NCBI RefSeq assembly: GCF_963583255.1
Contig: NC_084815.1
Span: forward strand, 16,291,807 to 16,355,806
Direction of reading: 5' to 3'
Source of the DNA: Pyrus communis
Taxonomy: Eukaryota; Streptophyta; Magnoliopsida; Rosales; Rosaceae
DNA: 64,000 nt
A program made the translations under genes and the position numbers. The notes beneath the pieces are model-generated. The model was not told the DNA's origin, did no database searches, and saw only the letters and a list, made by a program, of their open reading frames with translations. Shown piece by piece: positions 53,292-64,000 of the stretch; the stretch's first letter is position 1; every line of letters begins with the position of its first letter.

Positions 53292-54458
53292 ACACGGTAT
53301 TTTTAAATTTCCGCGGTTCCCCTTTTTATGGTCCACCCATATCATTAACCCCACCAATATTGCAGCATCTAATAAATTATAAAATTTGAAGGAAAAAAAT
53401 AACTCTGTCGACCACCAAGAGGACCCGTTTACTTGTCAACCAGAAGTAACACACCGTCCCCTCTGAAAGCAGAGGCCTCGGTTTGTTTTTGTTCTTGGTC
53501 CAGTAACTTTGAGTGCAAAATTTAAGATATAGAATTGGGTCAGTCAGTATACAGTAAAATAGGTGTCTGTGTACAGTAAATTTTTTGTCATCTAATGTTA
53601 TGTAATGGTGTTATATATTTAGAAAATTGTTTTTGTTAGTACTTTAAAATTTTATTGTGCATTCCTTATAAGAGTATTTTTTTTTATTTCTAAATAAAAA
53701 AGGATAATACTAGAGAGACTAAATTTGTTAACTAAATGAATTTAGAGTTTTTAATTTTTTTTTTTTTTAAATATTTGGTTGTTTAAGATTGAATTGCTTT
53801 TTATTATCCAATGAAGGTTATGTTTGTAGCGTTTTTACTTATAATTAATGACATTTGTAAACTTGCAATGGATGAGTACTAAAGTTTATTTTCATTGAAG
53901 TGATTGTTTTCTAACATCAATACATTGTTTTACTTTTTTTTTTAATACTATTTTAAGGAGGGGCCCTTTTACAAATTTTGCACAGGCCCTAGAGTGGTAC
54001 ATCACGTGTTATTATATTAATAGTATAATATGTGTACTAAAAAGTTAATAACTTAAAAAATTTCAATTTTGTCCATCATTTATATAAAAATACGTGATCT
54101 ATTACTTATGTTTCAATCACAATAAAAAAATTTCTTATGTTTAAAGTGAAAACTCCAACACGCCACGGAAAGGTATAAAAACGCACGCAACATATATTTT
54201 CTATGCCCCAATCTGCACTCCGCACCGCTGGAAACCGATTCGACTTAATTTTACTGTTCCTGCAGAATTTTCTACTTCTCATGTTGACGTTTGTGACTTT
54301 CAGACCTAAAATAAAATGAACAAAAGAAAGAAAATATATGTCAAAATGACCATTTTACAAATTTTAGTTACTGAAATGATGAATTTTGATTAGTATGTCT
54401 TTTCTGTTTCATTAATATACTTTTGGTATTTAATTTTGTTGTTCACATTTGATTTATA
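53292..54458. other. AT-rich intergenic DNA
   Basis: A fragment around GGAGGGGCCCTTTTACAAAT (53955-53995) may belong to the family of 3293-4180. No gene recognised. Confidence 0.4.
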
Positions 54459-54888
54459 TGACACATCCTGACCTAAATCAGGGCATGCTAGCCGTCACGT
54501 GAGAGTGACGTAATTATGTGCACAGTGCATAAACAATATTAATATACAGAAATACGAATAAATAAAAACCAAGTTACCAGCAATACTACTAAGAAAAGGT
54601 ACTAGTGCGAGATTAAGTGTGAAATACACAACCAGAGCATAAGTAACCTAGGTGCAGTCCGACAGGACAAGTACTAATTATACAACACCCAAATGTGATC
54701 CTACATTTGTGAAATCTGTCAGAACTTCCGGAATCCTCGTAAGTCACCAGCGATAACTCCTACCTAGAACCTGGAGAGGCGCAAAACAAAAAGTGTGAGT
54801 GGGCAAAAACAAAGCTTTTCAAAACCATTTCATTTCTCAAATGTTCTAACCCCTCGCTGTAAAACTATATAATTTCCCAGAAAATAGA

Positions 54889-54920
<32 letters not shown>

Positions 54921-56752
54921 ATCTTAGAACCATGCTCAACAAGCTTTAATCATAAATATGCCATGCCAAATATCTCAATATGACAGAATAAGTAACTCAG
55001 GTAAAATAAACCAATGAGAAATAACATATTAGCCAAATCCACCTAAAGTGGCATGTACGACTGAACTCCTAGCTCATACATCATGCCTACACACAAGTCG
55101 GAACCACCTATAGTGATATGTACAACAGGATTTGGTGTAAATAAATACTATCTGGTGCTACGATCACGTGAAGACTGTGCGAATAATCGCGGGTCACCTA
55201 CGAGTCGGAACCACCTATAGTGGTATGTACGACTGGACTGTGCACTTAACTTGGATCCAAGATAAGCGTATGGTGCGGGTGGTGAACATCACGTGAAGGA
55301 CTGTGCCCTAACCATGGCGGAAGCACTAACACCGGGGTGCTGATTTATGAGCTTTCAACACATCTCACATAATCATCAATTTACATAAACAATCTACAAC
55401 TCACCTGAGCGTCCACAGCGTCAAATCACATTTATGCATACTATATTAATTCAATGATCTATGTATAAATCAATATGCATGGCATTTCTAAACATAAATT
55501 CATTTAAATCGATTTTATGGGAAAAATCTCAAGTATATAGGTATTTATGGAAAACCAAAAGCCCACTCACTGGTATGTGGAAAGGTCATAGCCCCCAAGC
55601 CTCGATTGACTGCGCTCGTCCTGAGGATAGGTCTCACCTATATGCGAAACAACTATAAAAACATTAATTTAAAGCACATAAACGAAACTAGCTAATAACT
55701 TCTCAAACATTGCTCAAATAGGGTGTTTGAATATACCAACGTGATCTACTCAAAACCACGAACATCCCCATATTTTTTTTAAAAATTTCCGACCACCCAC
55801 GCTCCACCACGCAGCGGCCAAGGCACAGCCAGACGCGCCCCCACGAGCAGCCAAACCCTAACTGAGTCTAACGGCCGTTAAGAATATTCCGTTAAAACCT
55901 TAACAGAAGTTAACGGCATTACCTAATGCCGATAGAATATTCCATCAACTCTAACGGAATATTCGTCTCCTTCTCCGGCGAGCCTCGCCGATCGCCGCCG
56001 TCCGCCACAGTCTGCAACTTGAATTTTTGCTGGTTTCTGGAAAAACTGCAAAACTTCATATCTTTCTCATTTCTTAACCAAAATCCATGAAATTTGTACC
56101 AAAATGAAGCTTACAACGAGTAGAACAAAACCTTACCACTTTTAGGACTTAAATCCAACATAATCTCGTCGGAAAACCCACGATAATCGGGCCACTACTG
56201 CAACTCGATAAATTCGAGCTTCTTAACGTCCAAAACACTTCAAAATTACTCCCCGAGCTTCGTGAAGACGTCCTAAAGCTTCCTAGAACCTTAAAACTCA
56301 CTGAAAAGTCCACGATCATGACTGCATGAACAGTGCACCAAATCGGAAATTCTGGGTTCTCGGGTTTTTGAAGGCTTCACGTCCAACCAAGGGTATGGAT
56401 GAGTTCTTGGCCTGCTAGGAGTCCAAAACCAACCTTCAAAGCTTCAATCCATGTAAGAAATGATTGGTCCAAGGTTTGTCCGTACAATTGTATGGAAATG
56501 GAAGAAAATCCGAGAGGGGAGGAGAGAGAGAGTACACAGGAATGTGGTATGGGTGTGTGTGTGTGGTCCAGATGGCAGCCAACCAAAACAAAAGAAAATA
56601 AAATAAACCTAAGTTCTAATTGGTTCCAAAAACTAAGGAAAACATGAATTGGACCACAACCAAAATGCATGTCACACAACACCACCTAATGTCCAAGGGT
56701 ATAAAAGTCATTTCACGCTACCGATAAAAATAATTCGGGACGGACTGTCACA
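54459..56752. mobile_element. Solo LTR, 2.3-kb family, copy D (inverted)
   Basis: Begins TGACACATCCTGACC and ends CGGGACGGACTGTCACA, full length (2294), inverted relative to copies A and B. The flanks TTATA and TATAT are not an exact duplication. It contains a (TA)n run at about 54890-54917, GAATATTC palindromes at about 55890-55965, and ACCACCTATAGTGGT-type hairpins near 55035, 55105 and 55210. Mirror-image frames at 56377-56685 are not genes. Confidence 0.88.
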
Positions 56753-57119
56753 TATATGTCTTATTTCATTAAATTACAATTGATTATGGTCGAAATATTG
56801 GAGAAGAACGTCATAAACAAGTAAGATTTTTCCTCCAAATTACCTGACGAAAATCACTAAATAAAATATTCTTAGCTAGATGATGGGCAACACCGTTAAA
56901 ATGACTGCAAACCAAAGCAAATTTCACCTCCTGTAACTGGAAAGCCCAAAACTTGAATATGTCTTTAATATTTTATTTTGATAAATTTAACTAGTAAGAC
57001 TTTTTTTTAACCTTTGTAGCCAATTTTACAAAGAAAAATGCAAGGAATATTCAATTGTGAATTATTCATAGAAGTAGCAGTATGAATGAATTCAACTTTT
57101 ACAGAAGGAGGTAGGCCGG
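56753..57119. other. Spacer
   Basis: AT-rich, nothing recognised before the 9-bp target site at 57111-57119. Confidence 0.4.
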
Positions 57120-57289
57120 GAGAAATTTTTAGGAGTGCCGGGTACACCAAAAAATTTTGGTGTACCCTCACTCATTAGAATTTGATTTTATTTATTTATT
57201 GAAAAATAAGTGAGGGTAGGGTCCACCATTATGAGTGAGGGTACACCAAAAAAATTTTTTGGTGTACCCGGCACTCCTAAAAATTTCTC
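57120..57289. mobile_element. Young 170-bp palindromic MITE, 9-bp target duplication
   Basis: The arms are nearly perfect inverted copies: GAGAAATTTTTAGGAGTGCC at the left, and its exact inverse at the right. Each arm contains its own palindrome (GGTACACC ... GGTGTACC around an A/T centre). GTAGGCCGG flanks both sides exactly (57111-57119 and 57290-57298). The 9-bp duplication points to Mutator-like mobilisation; the intact ends point to a recent insertion. Confidence 0.92.
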
Positions 57290-59108
57290 GTAGGCCGGGG
57301 GGTCACTGGCCAGGAAAATGAAAGATATGGCCATCCCAAGACACGGATCCCTATGAGGGTCCTATTTGTAGTCGGAAGATTTGAGAGAGAGAAAATCAAG
57401 TATAAAACACTGTATTTTGTTGATAAATTGAAGCTGTAATTCGTATATAAATACTTAAATACTATACAATAAGGTTTTGGGTTCCTATTTTCCTTTCCTT
57501 TTAAGTGTCAAGAATACAGTAACAAAATAGTTTTTACGAAACATTTCTGCAAACAAAGTTGTGCATGGGAAGAGTTGTAACCAATTGTAAAGTCAGGAAT
57601 TGTTAAGGGAAGAGTGAAATTTGAAGGAGTAAAAGGTCTCAAAAAATGTAGACAACGCTATCTTTGTAGATAATAGACAATATTAACGTCATTGATAATT
57701 TATCAGTACAAACAAGTTATTATTGTTGTCAGTGATGTTTCAAGTCATGAAAACGTCACATGTTAGACTCATTATCAACAAAACCAAAAACATCTCTTTC
57801 AATGGAAACAACTATGCTATCACTCAATCATTGCTCTCCGAGCAAAGCTGGATTAACGGAGTAGTGGTGCCACTATCATCCTGTTCTGGAGCAGTGTGCG
57901 AAGTCCAAATGACTTCAGTGAGATTGACCATGTTTGTTCTGCAAGACACGTGAACCTGATCCAACACAAAATCAACTAGGTTTCCTATATTCTTGGAGTG
58001 CTTACAATCTAGGAATTGGTGCGTGTGGCAAGTAATCACACCCCCAAGAGCATTCAATATATGCTCCTAGATATCCTTTGGATTCTCCAGGTTTAATACA
58101 GGATTCTGTTCTAAAAAGGTCTTTCTCCCGACTAGTATAAATATACCATGTTAGGATTCGTGTCTGGTATCACAATCATCACACTCTAATTCTCTTGCCC
58201 ATTGCTTAAGTCTTATACTTTCTAACTTGACCGTCTGAGAGTCTTTGTCAGCACAAAGATCAGGAATTCAATATAGGTGACAGTGTATTTCTAAAATTAT
58301 TAAAAGAATTAAAGTTGTTGCGTATCTTGTAGATCTGCCAAGGTTACGCTCCCGAGTACAAGAAAAACTCTTTCTCAGCCTTCGCGTTTAGAAGTAGTGG
58401 ACAAAAATACCTAGTCCAAACCATAAACTAAGATTTCCATCAACACATGTCTACTACACTTGTTGGAGGAGGTACAATGGACTTCATGAGTGAGGTTTTA
58501 TCTCGAAGGTCATGGTGTAATTAGGGGATTCGCACTTTTTAAGAGTGATGTGGTCATGCTGTTCTAAAAACAACTTACGTAGAACATGTTAATTAACATA
58601 TGGTGTTTTAATTCAATAATGTATCATCATGTATAAGTTTATCTCCACATGACAATGTATGAATCGAGATGTTGCAATTATGGTGAACTCGTTCTCTATA
58701 AGTTGTTTTTCACCTTAAAGCTTCTTATTAGCTTTCTTCTGTCTTTCCCCCTTGGTTCGAGGACATATAAGTTGTAGGAAGTGTGCGATAATATATTAAA
58801 AACATTGATGCAACTAGTAGTAGACCACTTACATTATAATAGTGATGTCTAATGCTCAAGAAATGTATAATCACTCACTGATTAATATGATATCAAGGGT
58901 GTAGATTAAATAAATGTACTTTTGACGGTTTAATCTCAACATCTTGATAGCAAATCTAATAATGAATGACCATCCATCTGTAGTTATCAAGTGACTAAAA
59001 AAGCTTGACTCTATACAACAATGTGAAACTTATACTAGTTGATATTTATATCACGCCAACCTACACAAGCAGTATGGAAATAAGTCCATACTTATACAGA
59101 GCTAAGTA
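57290..59108. other. Intergenic DNA, probably decayed LTR-element sequence
   Basis: A plus frame at 57723-57953 has a vague similarity to copia gag N-termini (ISFNGNNYA), too weak to call. A TATAAATATA at about 58136 and nearby sequence could be LTR promoter. No gene is supported. Confidence 0.3.
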
Positions 59109-59279
59109 TTTTTTTTTCTTCAAACAAACGATGTTATCTACACTAAGAGGGTATGAGAGTATACTAAGCGTAACAATATATTAGCAATAATATGGTTCAA
59201 ATTTACCTTTGGTGAAAATAGAACTTAAAACCTCTCACTTAAAACATCTTACTTACCAATGAAAATAAATACCACTGGA
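59109..59279 (-). mobile_element. SINE, minus orientation, 5' truncated
   Basis: T run followed by AACGATGTTATCTACACTAA and GGTTCAAATTTACCTTTGG, as in the 552-726 family. The 5' end is lost after CCACTGGAC. It lies about 180 bases upstream of the coiled-coil gene's first ATG and may overlap its promoter. Confidence 0.65.
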
Positions 59280-59461
59280 CAAATATTTTGATAAATAAAA
59301 AAACATATAATAAAAAAAGAAAGTGTACACTGTGTACTGCACAACATTCTCAACTGTAGTTCCCAATCCAAAAGGAAATATTTTTATTAAGAAAAAAAAA
59401 AAAAAAAAAAAAGATGAGAGAGAAAGAAGCATTGGGGAAAGGAAGCCTAAAGAGGTAAGAG

Positions 59462-62400
59462 ATGAAAAGGAAAGGGGGAGCAGAAAAGGAGGAAAATTTG
59501 GGAGAAAAGTTGACAGTAAGGAGGGGGGGAGTTTTGGTTAGAAAAAGCACAGGTGGTGGCCCAACCACTCCAGTAGTGTCCTCATGGAATTGGAGACCTT
59601 GTTGCCCTTTTGACCTTGATCCCATCATTAAAGACTCCCCCTTTACCATTGATACCAGCTCCTCCTCCTCCTCTGTCTCTGCTAGAAAGCTAGCTGCTGC
59701 TCTTTGGGAGTTTCCAACACTTCCAATTCCTTCCAAAGATGCACAGGGCTTCTCACACTAATGGTGGTGGCGGCGATGGCAGTGGTGGTGGTGCTCCACC
59801 TCCTAGGCTGAGACACCTTCAGCTCCATCACCACCACCCCAGCAGAGACAAGAAGGCTCTTGATCTTTCTCACTTTTTGGCTGATAATTGTCCTAGTTCT
59901 CCGGACCAGGTCTGCTGCTGAATTTCCTTGTTTTGTCTGTGTGGAGATTTTTGTATTCATCAATTTGCTTATTGGGTTTTTGCAATTTTGTTCCTTTATA
60001 TCCGATTTAATGAAAGTGGATTTATTTCTAATATTTTTTTTTTGTTTAATTGTGTCTTTTTGATGGCTACTTCATGTCTTTTTCTGTTTGCCTTAATTTA
60101 TTGCAATTTTATTTTTTGGAGATTTATGGAGCTTTTGATGATGGTTACTTGTGAGTGATGATCTCTGATTATTACATTTATTTTTATTATTATTTCTCCT
60201 TTTCTATTATTTCAGATGTAAATTTCAAGCTTTTGTTTATCTGTTCTGAACTTTGTACTTCACTAGCATTATAGATGCCATGGTTCTTTTGGTATTCATA
60301 AGAATCAGATGAATTCCATTTAGGTTGCATTGTTTTGATTCCGGCGATATTTTAATCTATATATCTAAACTACGGGGAGAGGATTCAAAATTGGGCGCAA
60401 ATTGCAAAAGCACGCTGCTCTTTAACTTAGGATCATATGGTTTTTGTTTGTAGATACCGCGTTCAAATTAGAGCCCTATCAATGACCATGCATATTCATT
60501 GATTTCTGTGCATGTCATAGAGGCTGCTATACCTTAATGTTTGATCAATGGATTTTGAAGTTGCCCGGTTCGAATCCCCACTGATTTTTATCTCATTACT
60601 TATGCCAGCCAGAAAGTGCAAGCAGTTTAAGGAGGCATATTGCAGCATCGTTGATGCAACATCATCGAACGATTGAAAGGAACAGATTGAACAATCACAT
60701 TTTGCAGCCTGCATCGCCTGCAAGCTACGGTAGTTCCCTGGAGGTAAGCATCTGTTTAAGCTTACTCATATTTTTTCTTTTCCCCGTTTTTTTCGTGGAG
60801 ATATAAATTGAGACCACAAGCAAAATCAAATTCTAACGTAGACACAAATTAGTTTTTCTGCTAATGTATACTCTTTATTTGAGTAGAAACAAGGCAGAAT
60901 TGCGGTTCGCTGATTACTCGCTTGGGTAAGTATGATTTGATGCCCGCAAACTGATAAGTTATGGACTGAGATTTACAGTCATAGTATCTGGAAAACAATG
61001 GACTTAATATCTTGTATTGTTCGGTCTATAAAGTGTTTAACATGATGGAAGCCCTGTCCTGATATCTACGGTTATGAAAATTTTGTCTTTCCGTGCGCCA
61101 TGTGCAACATATCTTTCCATGATATGATCAAGAATTTCATCCACTTGCTTTTCAGGTGGCTCCGTATAACCCTGCAGTCACCCCTAGCAGTTCTTTGGAC
61201 TTTAAGGGAAGGATTGGCGAATCACACTATAATCTTAAAACATCTACAGAACTGCTACAAGTTTTGAACCGGATTTGGAGCTTGGAGGAACAGCATGCAT
61301 CTAATATAGCATTGATAAAAGCGTTGAAAACAGAGTTGGATCATGCTCGTGTTAAGATCAAAGAGTTGCTTCGGGTTAGGCAAGCTGATCGACATGAGCT
61401 AGATGATTTGGTGAAACAAATTTCAGAAGATAAACTAGTTAGGAAGAACAAAGAACAGGATCGAATCCATGCTGCAGTTCAGTCCGTCAGGGATGAGCTA
61501 GAAGATGAGAAGAAGTTAAGAAAACGATCGGAAAGCCTACACAGGAAGTTAGCGAGGGAGCTTTCTGAGGTCAAATCTTCTCTTACTAATTCTGTGAAAG
61601 AGCTTGAAAGAGAGCGGAAATTAAGGAAGTTGTTAGAAGACCTATGTGATGAGTTTGCTAAGGGAATAAAAGAATATGAGCAAGAGGTGCATTCTTTAAA
61701 ACAGAAGACTGACAAGGATTGGACCGGAAGGTCTGACCGTGATAGATTGATACTCCATGTATCTGAATCGTGGTTGGATGAGCGGATGCAGATGCAGCTA
61801 GAAGAAGCCGAGTGTGGCGTTTCAGGAAAAAACTCAATAGTGGACAAGTTAAGCCTTGAAATAGAGACCTTTCTTAGAGCTAAACATATGAACACTCCAA
61901 AGAAAACAGAAAATCTGATGACAAGAAACCGTAGGAATTCAATGGAATCTGTCCCTCTGAATGAGGTTGTGAGTGCGCCTCAAGACGCAGGTGAAGAAGA
62001 AGATGATTCTTTAGGAAGTGATTCAAATTGTTTTGAGCTCAATAAGCCGACCAACAGTGACTTCACATTGCTTGGGGATGAAGCTGTCAATAATCATATC
62101 GAGGAAAAGGTTAGATTGGATCCCTCAAAGAAAAACTCGGTCTCTTCTGACAGGGTAAGAAGTCGGAGTCCCTCCTGCTTGCAAGTGAAGTTTGAAGAAC
62201 AGATGGCTTGGGCCATGTCATGTAATGGAAATAAAAAGTCCCAGATGGAGAATCCAGAGCAGGGGAAAACTGAAGAAGGGAAGCCGCCCGAAATAAGCAC
62301 ATCCCAGAAATCTGAACGTTGTGTAGCCACTGAAGACACCGCTTACAGAAAAGGAAATAAACAAGATGAAATTCATGTTTCAAATTCGAATCACATGGCT

Positions 62401-62685
62401 GAAAACCTTATAAGAAGTCAACTAGTGATGTCGGATGGTGGGGGGAATGTAAATGAGGCTTCCTGCAGTAATACTGGCTGGAGGAATCAGGCTAGTCCAG
62501 TAAGACAGTGGATGGCGAGACTCGCATCACCAGTTTGTGACATGTCCGAGTCTTCTTCAAAGTTGCCTCCAGGGGTAAGGGAGAACACCCTGAAGGCAAA
62601 GCTTCTTGAAGCAAGGTCAAGGGGACAATGGACACGTTCAAAAGCTTCCAAAACCACATCTAAATCATCCGAAAGGGTTAACTGA
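59462..62685 (+). CDS. Coiled-coil protein, At5g41620/At1g64180-like, frameshifted exon 1
   Basis: Member of a plant family annotated only as uncharacterised or USO1-related; function unknown. Exon 1 holds two conserved pieces in different frames. 59462-59737 encodes a basic N-terminus with RRGGVLVRKSTGGG and the motif SARKLAAALWEF; 59739-59909 encodes MHRASHTNGGGG...LSHFLADNCPSSPDQ. One extra base (G at 59738) separates them. Exon 2 is 60609-60743 (PESASSLRRHIAASLMQHHR...SPASYGSSLE) and exon 3 is 61156-62685 (VAPYNPAVTPSSSLDFKGRI onward). Introns 59910-60608 and 60744-61155 have GT/AG ends and phase 0. Translation from 59739 gives 611 residues; the upstream piece adds 92 codons. Exon 3 starts with LQVLNRIWSLEEQHASN, then a long charged coiled coil, then a serine-rich, low-complexity tail ending SPVRQWMARLASP...LKAKLLEARSRGQ, as in relatives. 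The shift may be real or a sequence error. Confidence 0.88.
59910..60608 (+). other. Intron 1 of the coiled-coil gene
   Basis: 699 bases, donor GACCAG|GTCTGC and acceptor TATGCCAG|CCAGAA, phase 0. Joining gives SSPDQ|PESASSLRRH, as expected for the family. A possible SINE scrap lies at 60345-60440, and a B-box-like GGTTCGAATCCCC at about 60568. Confidence 0.85.
60744..61155 (+). other. Intron 2 of the coiled-coil gene
   Basis: 412 bases, donor CTGGAG|GTAAGC and acceptor TTTTCAG|GTGGCT, phase 0, joining GSSLE|VAPYNP. The GTG at 61156 is an internal Val codon, not a start. Confidence 0.9.
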
Positions 62686-63199
62686 TCCTGCATCGCCTAC
62701 TGGTTGGAAGTTCATATTGTGAATATTGCCGTGGCACAATCTCGGGAAATGAATATCTATGGTTTCACTAGGGTTCTCTCTCTCTCTCTCTCTCTCTCGT
62801 AGTTTTTGAATTTTTGAAAAGGCAGTTTGTAAATGAGTGTAATGTTAAGAGTTGAAAGACCAACAACAATTTTGGTTATGCTATTCTGGGCACCTAACGT
62901 GCCACGAATGTAGGTTTGGAAAGAGAGTGAAGGAAAGTAGACATTTCTAGTAATTGTAGCCTCTTCACTCCAAATTGTATGTTCTACAAGTTTTATTGGA
63001 CTCAGTTGGAATTGGACTCGGGAGTGTAATATTGTCACCCATTGATCTAGTCGGTTTGGTACGGTTCACTGACAAATGACGGACAAACAAAATCATTAAT
63101 GTGACAGTCATACCAGTTTCAAGCAAATATAAAACAATATTGCATCTTTTAGTTTCTACATAATTTATTCAAGAAGATTAAAAAAACGAACTTTGACAT
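62686..63199 (+). other. Presumed 3'UTR and flank of the coiled-coil gene
   Basis: Carries a (TC)n run of about 24 bases at 62774-62799. No clear polyadenylation signal was chosen; the transcript end cannot be placed from sequence alone. Confidence 0.45.
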
Positions 63200-63510
63200 C
63201 AAGAATCTCATCAATCTTCTGAAGAATGTAAAGGAAAAGTGGGTGAAAAGAAAACGATGAGAGTAGAGTCTACCATGAAAAAGGGAAGACGATGAAAACC
63301 GAAAAATGGCCTTTCTCTCTGCAACCCGCGCCCCCGAACCCTAGATCTGTAAACCCATAGCCGCGGGCTCTTGCTGCGGCTTGGAGTCGACAGCAGCCCT
63401 ATCATCTTCGTCGTCCCCTCCAACATCCCGCGCCACCACCCTGCCTTCGTTCTCTAATCCCTCTCCATCTTCATGGAGTGTGGCCCTCCCCGTATCTCCC
63501 ACTTAAACCA
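63200..63510. other. GC-richer patch, unassigned
   Basis: 63300-63500 is noticeably GC-richer (GCAACCCGCGCCCCCGAACC) and carries a 71-codon minus frame without a recognised domain. It could be a captured or decayed gene fragment. Confidence 0.3.
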
Positions 63511-64000
63511 GGGGTGGGCACTTAAAACTAAAAACTCAAATCGAAACATGAACCAAATCGGACCGCACCGAACGGTCAAGTTCTACGGTTTTGAAACTGA
63601 ACCGCAAAGTATGAAACAGTTTGGTTTAGCTTTTGGCTTTTAAAAATCGCACTGAAACCGAACCGCACTGCAAATCTTAATAAACATTTAATTAAATGTC
63701 ATGTTTTAATTGGTTGTTTGTTAGAGTCCATACATTGAGTATGAACTCAACCACTCTTGAATATCATCATTCATCACTTTCTTTAGTCTTCAACATAATA
63801 TCATCAATTATTAGTAGGGGTGGGCACTTGAATGCATTGTCCTACACTGGATATGTGATCAACGGGTAAATGTTCTACACAAAAGACATTGAGAAATTGA
63901 AATTGTAAGGGAAATAATTCATAGCTTCCTCATAGATTTGAGGGTGCAAGCATGTTTGCTAGGCAATTATAATATACATCTGTCGTGACATTGGATCATT
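63511..64000. mobile_element. Non-autonomous element(s) starting GGGGTGGGCACTT
   Basis: AGGGGTGGGCACTT occurs at about 63511 and again at about 63818, with GAACCGCA and CGGTTTTG motifs between. This resembles the GGTT/ACCG-rich elements elsewhere in the window. The right end is beyond the window or not defined. Confidence 0.4.

Noticed and set aside
54459..54463. 5-bp target duplication for solo LTR copy D
   Set aside because: The flanks TTATA and TATAT do not match exactly, and both are low-complexity AT.
56377..56685. 102- and 82-codon mirrored frames
   Set aside because: Inside solo LTR copy D; equivalent positions in the other copies are not conserved as protein.
57723..57953. Possible copia gag N-terminus
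   Set aside because: Only a vague ISFNGNNYA resemblance, with no further gag motif or neighbouring domain.
59350..59736. 128-codon minus-strand frame upstream of the coiled-coil gene
   Set aside because: Antisense of the conserved N-terminal exon, running into the poly-A/poly-T tract.
61479..61895. 138-codon minus-strand frame
   Set aside because: Antisense shadow of the conserved coiled-coil exon 3.

Overview
This is plant nuclear DNA: AT-rich, two intron-containing genes, and mostly transposable elements. The Cassandra-type 5S-bearing LTR, the dense small MITE families and the repeat style suggest a woody Rosaceae genome (Malus/Pyrus tribe). That placement is inferred from remembered repeat families and was not checked by search.

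Genes. (1) A CHX18-like cation/H+ exchanger on the minus strand (10.6-13.7 kb, three exons, 806 residues assembled). It looks intact. (2) A coiled-coil protein of the uncharacterised At5g41620/At1g64180 family on the plus strand (59.5-62.7 kb, three exons). Its conserved N-terminus lies one base out of frame with the rest of exon 1. The two genes lie 46 kb apart and show no functional link.

Layout. 0-10 kb: SINEs, foldback MITEs, two 36-bp minisatellites, and no gene. 10-14 kb: a hAT-like MITE, then the CHX gene. 14-24 kb: a Mutator-type MITE, a nested tandem array made partly of SINE sequence, a 690-bp inverted-repeat element, a SINE inserted in a SINE, and a 2.1-kb Mutator-like element with a 9-bp target duplication. 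24-37 kb: LINE remnants and the first two of four related 2.3-kb solo LTRs, with MITEs between. 37.6-41.2 kb: scrambled plastid fragments (trnI/trnA, trnE, ycf2, petD, ycf1, ndhB, 23S, matK, atpB, psaA). 42.1-42.5 kb: a chimeric solo LTR carrying a 5S rRNA-like promoter. 44-53 kb: a LINE remnant and a Ty1-copia pol split by a MITE and a solo LTR. 54-59 kb: the fourth solo LTR and a very young palindromic MITE. 59-64 kb: the coiled-coil gene and more repeats.

No nuclear tRNA, functional rRNA, CRISPR array or virus was seen. The strongest signals are the chimeric 5S-bearing LTR, the hairpin and GGAATATTCC motifs repeated in the solo LTRs, the plastid mosaic, and the frameshift in the coiled-coil gene.
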